Shown piece by piece: positions 32,966-43,615 of a stretch of 64,000 nucleotides of DNA. The stretch is taken from NCBI GenBank assembly GCA_907165135.1, contig OU015568.1:11106501-11170500 (forward strand). The letters are read 5' to 3'. Under the pieces are notes generated by a model. It was not told the DNA's origin. It made no database searches and saw only the letters and a program-made list of their open reading frames with translations. Positions within the stretch are counted from its first letter, which is position 1, and each line of letters opens with the position of its first letter. The stretch is from Oikopleura dioica (taxonomy: Eukaryota > Chordata > Appendicularia > Copelata > Oikopleuridae). The position numbers and the translations under genes are program-made.

Positions 32966-35900
32966 ATGAAGCTTGCAGCTTTTATTTCAGGTAGGATTCG
33001 GCATTTTATTTTTTGATTCTATTGATCGTTAGGCTCTCTTGCCTCCTTGGTCCGTCAGGACAACTCTATCAAAAGTTGGGCAGACAACTTGAAGGTTGAC
33101 TACAAAGTGCTCAATAACTTCGTCAAATCATCGAACATAAGTAGGCCTCGGACGTAAAAATCCATCACCATCATCGGAGCTTCGTATAGGATTGAGAATA
33201 GGCTCATTCGAAAGCTCTTGAAGAGGGCTTTCTTATGCGCAAATAAAAAATTGGACCCTGTCTCCCAGTTTTGAGTAATCTGCCGTTAAAGATAAAGTCG
33301 AAAAACGTTTTTACGAAATAACTTGAAACAGGGAGACAGGGTCCAATTTTTTTATTTGCCGTCAAGAAAGCTCTCTTTAAGAGCTTTCGAATGAGCCTAC
33401 TCTCGTCCTCATACGAAACTCCGATGGTGAAAATCGAAATTTTTACGTCCGAGGCCTAAACATAAGCTACCCTTGGCCGAATTCTGATGCATTCGATTTC
33501 TCTTTAACGCTGAGAAATGACGGGCCTGAAACAATTACCGGCAGTATTCCATGGGCAATCTATTTCTATCAAGATCAGGGTGCGTACTGTATAAAACGTG
33601 ACATTTAGAGAGTATTTGAATCATGAGAACAAGAAAGTTCTGTCAAAATTTGTTAACAAAGTCAATATTTTCATTCCTAGTGATTTTCAACGAGGTAAAC
33701 ACAGAAATTAACAAACCCGTTGACATTGGCCAAGGCTTGAACGTTCAACACGTGAATGGATATCTCTGGAAATTCGTGAAAAATGATAACTGGAATAATC
33801 TGAAGACAGGCGAAGAACGAACGTGGAATCTACAGGGAGACGGCTGGATTGTTGCGGATAGTACCCTGTTCCCTAACTGGTATTTTGCGTGTGAAGATGA
33901 TTCATGTGACCCAGCTACGATCAACTCTACAGTATCTGTTACCTGGAACAAACCTGATTACGTCCATGATTTTCTGGAGGACAATCAGCGTTACAGATAC
34001 GAGCGCGATCAAGCAGCAACCATCACTCCATTGTCTCAGTGGGAAAACAACGATGGCTTGAAACTCAAGAATGAGAACGGTTACGAGGTGACAAAACCCT
34101 ATTACTCTCTCCCAGTCTTGCCACTGCCTTCATTTGTTGAGATGAATCCCAATAATCTCCAGCTTATCGATGGAGTACCGCAACCATCAGCTGGTATTAA
34201 GATAAATCTCAACTATTGGGAGCTTAAATACACCGAAGATCCTGGATACCTTCAGCATCAGGATATTCCCCGATGTTCTGATGATCAAAGGCCATGTACT
34301 TGCAAAATACCGGGGACAGAAACTCAACCAGATGAAGATTGTGACTGCCCCTTTCTAACAGATTATCAGGAACGTGGTGGAAATTGTCCTGAAGGAGGTT
34401 GCCCAAGTTTGTCTATCGTTGTCGGCACAAACGTCGAAGATCTTGCTTGGAGAGCATCAATGGATACTGCATCTGCTACCCTTTTTATAAAAGATTGTGA
34501 GAGCATCAAGGGCGCCACGGATTTTTTCAGCAAACTTGTTCAAAAACTCAACTCCAGATCCGAATATTATGACAAAGACGCCATGCTTTTCAAAGGCATA
34601 TTTGGTGACAAACCCAAACCACAGATGGAAACACGTGCTGTCTTCTTGGATCACTCACGTCACTTCCATGGAGTAGAGCCTGTCAAAAAACTGCTCAAGC
34701 ACATGTCAATGCTAAATTTGAACCAACTTCACATGCGAATGTCTGATGATGAAGGCTGGCGAATAGAAGTAACCGACATTCCTGAATTAGGAAAAATAGG
34801 TGGAAGCAGATGTCATGATCTGAAAGGCGATCAATGTATAATGCCTCAACTTGGTTCCGGACCAGAAAAAGGAGGTGGAGCAGGATCAGGCTACATCACT
34901 AGAGCTCAATATAAAGAAATTTTGAAAATTGCGACGGAGTATGGCATTCGAATCGTTCCTGAAATCGTTGCGCCAGGTCACAATGCCGCTGCAATTCAGG
35001 CAATGCACTGGTATGAGAAGAATAACAATGACCCTCAGTATCGACTGACTGACCCGGATCAAGAGGAAAGTGGTTTTAGCGTTCAAGGATTCTATGATAA
35101 CGTCATGAACCCGTGCATGGACTCCACATTCAAATTCTTACAAAAGATCGTTGGACAATTCAAAGAAGATCACGAACAGTACAAGCACATCCAGAATCAT
35201 TTTCACATTGGAGGAGATGAGACCAACGTTGGTCTTATCAAGGGAAGCCCAATTTGCCAACAAAAAATGAAAGACGACGGTCTAGACTTTAAAAATGATG
35301 ATGATGTGAACGCTTATTTCCACAAATTTTTTCTAAAATATGTGAAAATGGTTGGAGAGGCTGGATTTCATGTACACGGATGGGAAGAAGTCTGGGAATA
35401 TGAAGAGAGCCCAGATATTTTCAAGATTTACGATAAATCTGGTAGAGAGCTCTGTTAAAAGCATATGTGAATACATATTTTAAGAGTGGGATGTCCCAGC
35501 GGGCATCGACCTGTATGCATATCACTGGAACAACATGTGGCTGATGGGAGACGGTCCAACAACTGGACACATGATGGCGAACGCCGGCTATAAACTGATT
35601 ATGAGTCCCGCCACGCACTTGTACTTAGATCACGCACAATATGAACATCCACACTCAAGGGGTCTAATGTGGGCCACTAGATCATCAAACTTGACCAAAG
35701 TCTTCAGCTTCCGGCCTTTTGACTTCTATAGGAACGGTCTTACCTATATTGACGGAAATAAGATTGATAATGGATGCGAACCAGGTTAGTTTATAATGTC
35801 ACCATCTTTGTACTAATTTTCCTAGGAACCACTGAAAATGGCGATTCATGGGATTGCTATCCGTTGACAGAAGAAGGTCGCAAAAATGTCGTAGGAATGG

Positions 35901-36538
35901 AAGCTTGTCTCTGGTCAGAAGAAGTGGTCGAAGAAAAGCACATTTGGGAGCAGATGTTCCCACGCGTATTTGCTCTGGCTCAACGATCATGGGCGGAGAC
36001 GACTTGGGAAGAAACCACTGGATCATCTTGGGATATTTTCAAAAATACAACATTCAAGGCTGATTGGCTTCGTTTTCGATATGCTCTTCAGTTCAAACTT
36101 AGAGAGCTTGAACAAGATGGTATGTGGTACGATCTACCCAAGCCTGGAATGAAAGAAGTCGATTCTAACTCGTGGTCATTTAACAATCTTTACTACCACA
36201 ATCCAGTCATGTTCCGAAATCCAAATAGCACAGATGATAGTTGGAAACCATATTCGATTGTCAAAGGTAGAGTTAGCTTTCTTACTCAATCAAACTGTAT
36301 TTTAAGAGGAAATCAAGGACAATGATGAGGAGAATCGTAACGTAGAGATTGTCACGACATCTTTCTCTAAGTTTAGCTCCGGTCAACCCAGAATGTGAGT
36401 GATAAGGCGCAAATTTTATGCTAACATTTTATAGGACTTCGCAGCCATATCAAGTGACAATGAACAAATCTTCTGCAGCAGTTCTTCTTCCCTCCCTTTT
36501 GGTCGCCCTTATATTTTTCCTTCACTAAATAAAGTTAC
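32966..36538 (+). CDS. GH20 beta-N-acetylhexosaminidase (chitobiase type), probably GPI-anchored
   Basis: The enzyme should cleave terminal GlcNAc from chitin oligomers or glycans. It starts with a signal peptide (MKLAAFISGSLASLV) in an exon at 32966-32992, then exons at about 33035-33140, 33454-33581 and 33630-35444, with smaller exons to 36538. The N-terminal carbohydrate-binding-like domain (LTLRNDGPETITGSIPW, WAIYFYQDQ, VQHVNGYLWKF) and the order of domains follow bacterial-type chitobiases rather than lysosomal HEXA/HEXB. The catalytic GH20 barrel has the Asp-Glu pair in HFHIGGDETN, plus RAVFLDHSRHFHG, IVPEIVAPGHNAAA and DLYAYHWNNMW. A Cys-rich insert (PCTCKIPGTETQPDEDCDC) precedes it. 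The C-terminus is MNKSSAAVLLPSLLVALIFF, a typical GPI-attachment signal, so the enzyme is probably on the cell surface. Intron 2 is a transposon (33142-33458). Confidence 0.88.
33142..33458. mobile_element. Inverted-repeat transposon (MITE) forming an intron
   Basis: A 317-bp foldback element with terminal inverted repeats of about 130 bases per arm: 33142-33275 pairs imperfectly with 33325-33458. The outer 20 bases, TAGGCCTCGGACGTAAAAAT, are identical in both arms. It is flanked by a perfect 8-bp direct repeat, AACATAAG (33134-33141 and 33459-33466), which is its target-site duplication. There is no internal open frame, so it is non-autonomous. An 8-bp duplication is typical of hAT-type elements, though the terminus only partly fits that family's consensus. 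It interrupts chitobiase codons ...AAC ATA AGC.... Confidence 0.9.
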
Positions 36539-36574
36539 TTTCCACTTCCGCTCGCGTTTTTTCAATCAGAGAAA

Positions 36575-38235
36575 ATGAGTTCCTCTGCAGGGACAATATT
36601 CAAAATTTGGCATGCAATTGTCGGAAGCAGCTTACTCACTCTTCCCTGGGCGATTGGGACGAGCAGTCTTGCAATTTCAGGCATTATGATCGTTCTTGTA
36701 TCTTTCATCAGGTTTATTATTCATTTTAACTTTATTTTAACAATAAAAGTGCCTATACGTCTGACGTGATCTTTCGATATTCACGGGATATGCAGAAAGA
36801 ACTGGGACTCAATGACCTTCCATCGACGAAATCTGTCTTTCGTCATTATCTAGGGCCATTTGGCGCTTGGTTTGGGGCTTTCGGCCTTTTAATTTTATTG
36901 GGATCAGTAATCGTTGTTTTCTACTGTCTGCTGGTGAAATTTCTTTTTGGCTTCGTTTCATCATCCATTTTGGTTAGCGAAGGTGGACTCACGACCAGGT
37001 TTTCGCCATACATACCCTACGTATCTTTAACAGACGAAAGAAACACGACGGAATTACCCTGGAGTGGATGGGGTGTCAACACATCAGTTCCATTATATTG
37101 TTTATTGATGATGATTCCTTTTTGTTTCCCACCGAAAATCATGAAGTACTTCTATATGCTCCAACCGATTGGGCTCTTGAACATAGTCATTATGGTCGCA
37201 GTTATTCTTTACTCTGATAAGGGTTCTTATTATACTTTCATGAGTTAAAAACTGCCAATCGAACCCAATAATCACCTGCGCATCCTGACATAGCGGCCTC
37301 TTCTCCTGAGAGAAAACCATGCGAAGTTTGGAACTTCCCCACTACAATCATAGGATTCCTGGGAGGCGGCGTGTTTGTCCAAAATGGAATCATAAATCTC
37401 GTCAAAGACAACAAGAGTACGTTTTTATTCAATGTACTCTACATGAATTTTAGACATTGAAAATACTCGACGAGACATTTATTTGGCTTTTACTGGTGTC
37501 ATTCTGGTTTACTTGGTGTTTGGGTATGCATATGCACTCACTTTTGATGGTCGAGTGGACAGTATTCCAGATGTTATTTACGACGTACAGTACTTACCAG
37601 ACGCTATTTGTGCTAATTCATGTATTCAGCATCTGCAGCAAGATGAGAAGATACTTATTGCTGCGTATTTGATCGGAACAATCCGAATGATAACAGTAAA
37701 TCAGGCTCAAATAGACTGACTATTTATTCGATTTTCTAAAAGCCTGACTAAAGCCACTCCCATTTTGGTTGATCTTGTCCGCAAAGAGGTGTTTGATGTT
37801 GTCTTCGGAGAGGAATGGCCGGGACAGATCCATACCATCGTGCTCGACGTCATCATAATTATTCCTTGCGTGCTCGTATCGATGTACGCTCCGGATGTTG
37901 GGAAAATTCTCAGCTATGGATGTGGATTTGGAGCAATGATATATCTATACATTCTACCTGCTTGTCTGGAAATCAGTAAGAAAGACTCAGACTTAATGAA
38001 TCATAAATTGCTTTAAGAGGGTACACGATCTGAGAACTGCTCTCATTTCAAAAACAAAACTGCGCTGCATATTTTCACAATCATTTGGTCAAGAGTCATC
38101 ATCGGAATTGGGGTTTTCGGATTCTTTGCAAACTTTGGACCAAGTCCACTCTGCCCTGCCTCTCTAACAGATGCTGAATTATCAGGAAGCGGGTCTGGAA
38201 GTGGCGAAGGATCTGCATTCGATGTTGAATTATGA
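36575..38235 (+). CDS. SLC38-family amino-acid transporter, SLC38A9-like
   Basis: A multi-pass AAAP-superfamily transporter. The first exon (36575-36711) begins MSSSAGTIFKIWHAIVGSSL and continues into LTLPWAIG, matching the TM1 signature of SLC38A9, the lysosomal arginine sensor of mTORC1. Later segments agree: RHYLGPFGAWFGAFGLLILL, PTTIIGFLGGGVFVQNGIINL, DIYLAFTGVILVYLVFGYAY, and TIVLDVIIIIPCVLVSMYAP with VGKILSYGCGFGAM. About six exons are seen, 36575-36711, 36758-37219, 37306-37411, 37455-37690, 37750-37973 and 38020-38235. The exon 4/5 junction near 37690-37750 does not fit a simple GT-AG phase and needs transcript data. The long cytoplasmic N-terminal sensing tail of vertebrate SLC38A9 is missing, since translation seems to start just before TM1. 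The tail is Gly/Ser-rich (ELSGSGSGSGEGSAFD). Confidence 0.75.
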
Positions 38236-38295
38236 TATGAATACAATTTAAAAATCTGCCACATAAAGAGCGATTATAATAAAGTTTTGAAGAAT

Positions 38296-39613
38296 TTATC
38301 TCCTTTCTGAGGTTTTTGTGCGATTAGGTGTCGATTCTCCTTCTTCGAAGCCGTCGTCGGAGAGTTCAGTTGGTTCCTCTTTGATTTCTTCAAATGCGAT
38401 ATGAAGAGGATCGATAAGATCGGGAATTTTTCCTCTTGGCTTCGTCTCTTCTTGAAATTTCTCAAGTTTGGGATTGACTGAGGTTTAGGCGCACAGGTTG
38501 CTGCATTTGTAAATGCACCGTTTCCACCACTAGAAATCAGATAGAAAACGCATCTTTAGCTCATTTACAGTTCACAAGTACGACACTCGCACTCGATGCA
38601 GTTGATTCCCCAGCAGTCTTTTCCGTAGTGCATAAGAAGCTCTTCATTCGGCCGAATATCTCTTGTCGCTTCAATCCAACTTTTGTTCGTGCGATGAATA
38701 AGATCGCAGTTTGGCTTGCAATCTATAGAATACGTTAAATATGTGATACGGGGGAATTCGTTTACCATGGTTAATAAATGCCGCAGGTCCAAGCCAAAGA
38801 GTTGATTTGCAACCATTTCTGCGCTCGAAGCGTATCTAAGAAGGCCTTCATATAAAAAATATACCAAAGGTTGCTTACGAGGATGCTGTAATCATTTTTG
38901 CCTACAACAACAATCGCGTTTTCCTCGGCATCGGTCATCGGCGCTAGGCATCCTTTCAAGCCTTCAATTGTTTCGCCTTTCTTGCTGAAAAGACATGTAT
39001 CTCTACAATTCATAAAAATAGACTTACAATGCCCTAGTGGCAAACAACGCAGCCCCACGATTTCCCTCTCTAGAGTATCGGCTGCATTCTCTGATGGTGA
39101 AGCCACTGTTTGGGTCCCAGAACTTCATGAACCTGAAAAAGTGTTCACGTAGTCTAATCTTCTTATCATCAGTAAAGGATAGCGTGTTCCGAAAAGGCGC
39201 CCGTAGATGTAGAAGATTATCGAAAGTTTCTTTGTAGACTTGATTTATTCTTTCCGCATCCTTCGTCGGGTCAAGCCATTTAAGAAGATCTCGAAATTCC
39301 CGTAGAACAGAGCGGATGCTTTTCCAGTCTGCTGGGTCAAGCGGTTGATGATTGAGGTTCATTTTGTGTGACTGGAACTTCAACACAGCATCAACAACGA
39401 CCGATGTTGCAAGATCATCGAATCTACAGGAGGCTCCGAATAACCCAATTCTCTTCCTTGATTTCGTGAGCTCACTACAGGAATTCCGAAGCCTTTCCTG
39501 CAAAGAACCTCGGGAACAAATTGTCCCATCCGAATTTCGTTGTTCAACCGTTTCGTTCTGGCATCTTTTTCGTCCTGAAAGGCTCTTCGCTTTGCAGCGC
39601 GAGTTCGAACCAT
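38296..39613 (-). CDS. KMT5B: Histone H4-K20 methyltransferase KMT5B/C (SUV4-20) homologue
   Basis: SUV4-20 enzymes di- and trimethylate H4K20 in heterochromatin. The conserved N-terminal helical region reads FDDLATSVVVDAVLKFQSHK (about 39420), followed by FWDPNSGFTIRECSRYSRE at the start of the SET domain. The cofactor site, STLWLGPAAFINHDCKPNC, is split by an intron near 38710-38765. It is followed by SWIEATRDIRPNEELLMHYG and the post-SET cluster ECECRTCEL. Exons: 39613 to about 39030, about 38990-38880, 38835-38768, 38730-38570 and a C-terminal exon to the TAA at 38296 (KEEPTELSDDGFEEGEST). Two points are unresolved: how the basic start (MVRTRAAKRRAFQDE) joins the next frame near 39500, and the last intron's phase near 38480-38560. 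All catalytic elements are present. Confidence 0.82.
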
Positions 39614-40237
39614 GAAACTAAGCATTCAAATTAATTGTGATGATTACGAACAATTAATTAAATAGATTTATAAACCTAACATTAAAGAATAAGCAGTGGG
39701 AAATGAAAATTCTAGTTTGTACAAGAATAACGATAAAGTTGATAAGATTGAAGTTATTTAGAACAGATTTAGACTAATATATAGCGAGACAAGACTTCTT
39801 CAGTGGCAGTGTCCTGATTCAGAATTCTTCTCGATCACCAAGGCTTTTCTTCTCTTACTTGATGGCTGATGGGAGATAAAAAAATGAAATAAATGAAAAA
39901 TTCTCTGACGTAAAAAATGGGGATTCTACATATGCACATTTTCCTGCGACTACCCTGCATTCAAGAATGAAAGTGAATTTTCATTGTATTCAAATTCAAA
40001 TTGGAAAAAGAGAGAAATTTGAACTGGAGCTTTCCAAGGATGATTTGATTGAGCAGAAATCAGAGTGAAAATCTGAAAAAAATTTGGATTTATTTGAAGG
40101 AATCTGTGTAAGTGAACGGATTTTATATAAAGAGAACTTCGATGAATACATTGAACGGGAAGGAATTTTCAGTAGATACAGTAAATTAGAAGAAAGCAAC
40201 GTAATTGAAAATCTGATATTTTTGAATATAGAAGAAG
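39614..40237. other. Intergenic, AT-rich
   Basis: No gene is supported. Open frames at 39996-40241 (-) and 40084-40314 (+) oppose each other; the second runs antisense into the last spastin exon. The sequence is AT-rich with homopolymer-like runs. Confidence 0.4.
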
Positions 40238-41699
40238 TCATGAATATGCACCGTATTTATTCGTCCACTCATCAAGGTTTTTCAATAGCTCGACTGAAGT
40301 CGATGGACGGATGATTTTCGCGGCTTGAGTGAAATCGGAAAATGTGATTGGACGAAATGATTTAATTTTGTTCACTTGATCCACACTAGAAATCTTTAGA
40401 AAGGGAAATTCTTTCGAAAGCTACCTTAGCTCTCGAATAGGCGCTAGAGCAGCTTCTTTCACTAGCTGCGTCAGATCTGATCCAGAATATCCTTCAGTAA
40501 TTTGGCCAAGTCTGGCAATTTCTGTTTCAGAAAGTTTGTGTTTAACTTCTTTGAGAGAGTGGGAAATTAATTGTTGCCTGGCAAGGTCATCTGGCGGTGG
40601 AAGCATGATGCGTTTCGGGAAACGACGAAGAACTGCTTCGTCCAATTCTGAAAATTGGCTAGAAAATAAAAACTGAGGAAAGAAAAACCTTGTGGAAGAT
40701 TCGTTGCGGCGACGATGGTAACTTTATCTTCTTTATTCGTTCCTGCTCCGTCGAATTGAACCAAAAACTCCGTCTTCAAGCGTTTCACCGCGTCTCCTTC
40801 GTTGCTAGATCTCGATGACAGAAGAGAATCGACCTCGTCCATGAAAATGATACAAGGTTGCATTTCACGGGCGACAGTAAACAGCGCGCGGACCATCTTC
40901 TCTCCATCACCGACCCATTTTGAGGTTAAAGAAGAAGCAGAAATATTAAAGAACTTTGCGTCGGGCATTTCTGCAGCAAGCGCTTTCGCCAGGAGAGTTT
41001 TCCCGTTTCCGGGTGGTCCGTAAAGAAGAAGGCCTTTAGGAGGCGCCCGGATACCTAATCATGAATGAGTTTGGAGATTTAGAAAGTAGAAAAATTACCG
41101 GTGAATAGATCAGGACGCATAGCTGGCAAAATCAGCATCTCCTTGAGCGTCGATTTCGCCTGTTGATGGCCAATGACATCTTCGAATCTTATTCCAGACG
41201 TAGATTCCATCACTTCGTCGAGAATTCGCTCAATCATCGCATTATCGATTCCGCCTTTTTTCAACTTTGAAACCATGGCTTTGTCGTTTGAATTTACGTT
41301 GACATTTCTGTTGATGTTCTTGTTCACGTTGATGTTGACATTCTTCGTCACATTCTTTCTCGTCGCTGGGGCAGCTGGTCTACTTGGTGGAGTCGATGCT
41401 TTTTGAACTTGCTTTACATTTGCTGTTCTCAGCTCTCTCATTCTTTCCTCGATGAACTTGATGTTCTTCTTCATCTTCCCTTGCATCTTTCGGCACTCTT
41501 CCTGGTTCGCTCCATTGCCATTTACAACGACGCCAACTCCTCTCCTAAACTCCGTGACGCCTTGGGAGTAAAGCGCGATGTCTGGACTTCCTGCTTCATC
41601 TTTCGCCAGTCCCGCGTGGACGAATTTGAAGCCAGTCTCGTAGCAAGACTTCACTGTAGCGAGACTTTCCGCACTTGGATCTAACCTCTTGGCAAACAT
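40238..41699 (-). CDS. SPAST: Spastin-type microtubule-severing AAA ATPase
   Basis: Spastin severs microtubules and works with ESCRT-III. The ATG at 41699 begins an MIT domain ([20 protein letters not shown] to [10 protein letters not shown], about residues 1-95). A Thr/Asn-rich basic linker follows with repeated NVN-type units ([19 protein letters not shown]), taking the place of the microtubule-binding region. The AAA module has Walker A ([13 protein letters not shown]), Walker B ([17 protein letters not shown]), pore-loop region [18 protein letters not shown], sensor [11 protein letters not shown], arginine-finger region [13 protein letters not shown], and a C-terminal helix ([16 protein letters not shown] ... 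LDEWTNKYG). Four exons, all junctions GT-AG. There is no N-terminal hydrophobic hairpin, so the ER/lipid-droplet-targeted long form known in vertebrates is not encoded by this frame. Confidence 0.9.
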
Positions 41700-41960
41700 G
41701 ATTTTTTCAGTAACTCTCACACCGATTTACGAAGTCTTTCTTTCATCTATGAATAACGATTTTTGAGTGTTTTATTGAATTTTTATCATTAAAATGTTTG
41801 GTCGCATGATAACAGAAATATGTACAAAATGCGACATGTGGAACTGAAGAGAGACTGAATACAGAATGGAATCATCTTGGATTTTTCTTTCGGATTTCGA
41901 GAGATTTAGCGTGTAAATATTTTGGGCTGCTGAAGATCTGAAAATTCGTCTGGGCAATTT

Positions 41961-43223
41961 CTAGCTGTTTGATAGGAGTGGCTCGTCTTCTTCGTCATCA
42001 ATTTCATCGTAATTGAGCTTGTTGAGACACAGGCATTGGAGCAGAATCTAGAATTGCTGAAATAAAGAGCAGGGAAAAGCGAAAACCTACCGTAAAGTCA
42101 AGCGCGACTGTACCCAACGATCCCGTCAGCCAGGGCAAGTGGTCCATGATAAAATCTTCGTAGGAGCTTCCGTCGTCGTCTTTGCTCATGAGAACCTGCA
42201 ATTTGAAATTCCTGTCTGTCAAAAATTGAATTTTCTTTTACCGAAAACGCATAAGCAAAATTAGCAACGACAGCGAGAAGAAAAGTGAAAGGATGAACGC
42301 CGTCAGTTTTTCCTCGCTTGAAGTTCATGATGATTTGAGGCAGTCGAGAACCAAGGTAAAAGACGGACGAGAGAAGGCCGATTATGTAGCCGGCTTCTTG
42401 AGCGGAGGTTTCAAAGCGAAAAGGTCTTTGGAAGAGAATATTGATTGTATAGAAAGTAAAAGGTTCAATTACCTATTTTCAGTTTGAGTCAAGTAAATGC
42501 CAGTAACGACAGAAGCGGCAGCAACAGAAGAAAAGTCCGGTGAGCGTTGATTTTTGAAGGTGTAATAGAAGAATTGCGCGATGATGGCTACGTCCATGAT
42601 TACGTAATAAATCGCTGTCATCGTCTGGATAGGAAATTGGTGCGTCAGAAAACAGCCCGTCAGGTTCGCGCTAAATTCGGATATTGGAAAAAATCCGAAA
42701 TCGGAAATTTGCACTTACGCGTCGCCGAGAAGCCAAAAAAGCAAAAACCAAATCGACAAAGCATCGTCACAGCGCCCCCTGAACAATCGTTATGTAATCG
42801 AAAAATAGGAAATCCCTGGTGTCAGGGAGTTAATCCTTTCTTCAGAGTGCCAAAAGTTCGGAAGGGTACTAAATTTAAAATAGTTACCTCTTGTAGTTTT
42901 CATAAAGCTGCGGTAGATAAACGAAAAACCAGCAAATGATGGAAAATAGACCCAAATAGAATCCCCATATTTCTACTGGACTTCTGACACATTGGCCGAA
43001 TACTGTAAATATCCACTGGACTCCATCTTCACAATCTGAAAGAAAATTTCTTTACAATGTAAAATTGACATAAAACTGCGTATAATTTATAAGCAATTTA
43101 TACGGTATAAACAATAATTTACATAAAAAAAAAAAGATATTCACATCCTCAATCAAAAAGTCGAATAAAAACATAAAAACCTGTTGCATTTCCAAACGCG
43201 CTCAGATCAGACTGAAATCCCAT
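41961..43223 (-). CDS. SLC66A1: Lysosomal cationic amino-acid exporter SLC66A1 (PQLC2)
   Basis: PQLC2 exports lysine and arginine from lysosomes and recruits C9orf72 complexes. Seven exons: 43223-43175 (MGFQSDLSAFGNAT), about 43037-42890, about 42774-42713, about 42690-42478, about 42406-42242, about 42196-42090 and about 42046-41961. The two PQ-loops are visible as FFVYLPQLYENYKR and FYLGSRLPQIIMNFK. Other hallmarks are LTGCFLTHQFPIQTMTAIYY, YVIMDVAIIAQFFYYTF and DHLPWLTGSLGTVALDF. The chosen last acceptor (CAATTCTAG) gives the tail ILLQCLCLNKLNYDEID with end DDEEDEPLLSNS. This contains an acidic dileucine motif (EDEPLL) at the same place as the vertebrate lysosomal targeting signal, which supports that junction over the alternative CAG nine bases earlier. 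Confidence 0.9.
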
Positions 43224-43615
43224 AAAACAAAAGCAAAATCTCCACTTCTATCTTCGATCTTCTGATTCGATAGTAGCTCGAGTCGGCAATTCTCCGTCTC
43301 TTCTTCTTTCCACTCTCTCTGATAAAAATCGCTGTGTATTTTTCCAGTGTCTCAGAGACTGACCTCGTGAAAGCCTCTGTCTTGAAAAATTGCGTAGGCG
43401 CGCGGGTCAACTAATTGCGTTTTTAGAGATTTTTTTTTGAACTTTTTTTCAACCCTCCAGAGAATCTCTTCAATCTATTCTTTTCTGCTTTCTGATTGGC
43501 TTTGGCCACTAGAGTCTCCAAGTAATTATTCAATGATGATGTAACACATAAATGCGAGGAACTTTTCATTGAAAACAACTTTTTTTTTAGACGAATGATT
43601 TCTTGAGCTGCGAAA

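Noticed and set aside
33623-33680. Start of the chitobiase at the ATG at 33623
   Set aside because: That ATG lies in an intron; homology extends upstream through two more exons to a proper signal peptide at 32966.
40084-40314. Plus-strand open frame of 76 codons, protein-like at first sight
   Set aside because: It is antisense to the last spastin exon ([16 protein letters not shown]), which is supported by strong homology; the rest is AT-rich intergenic sequence.
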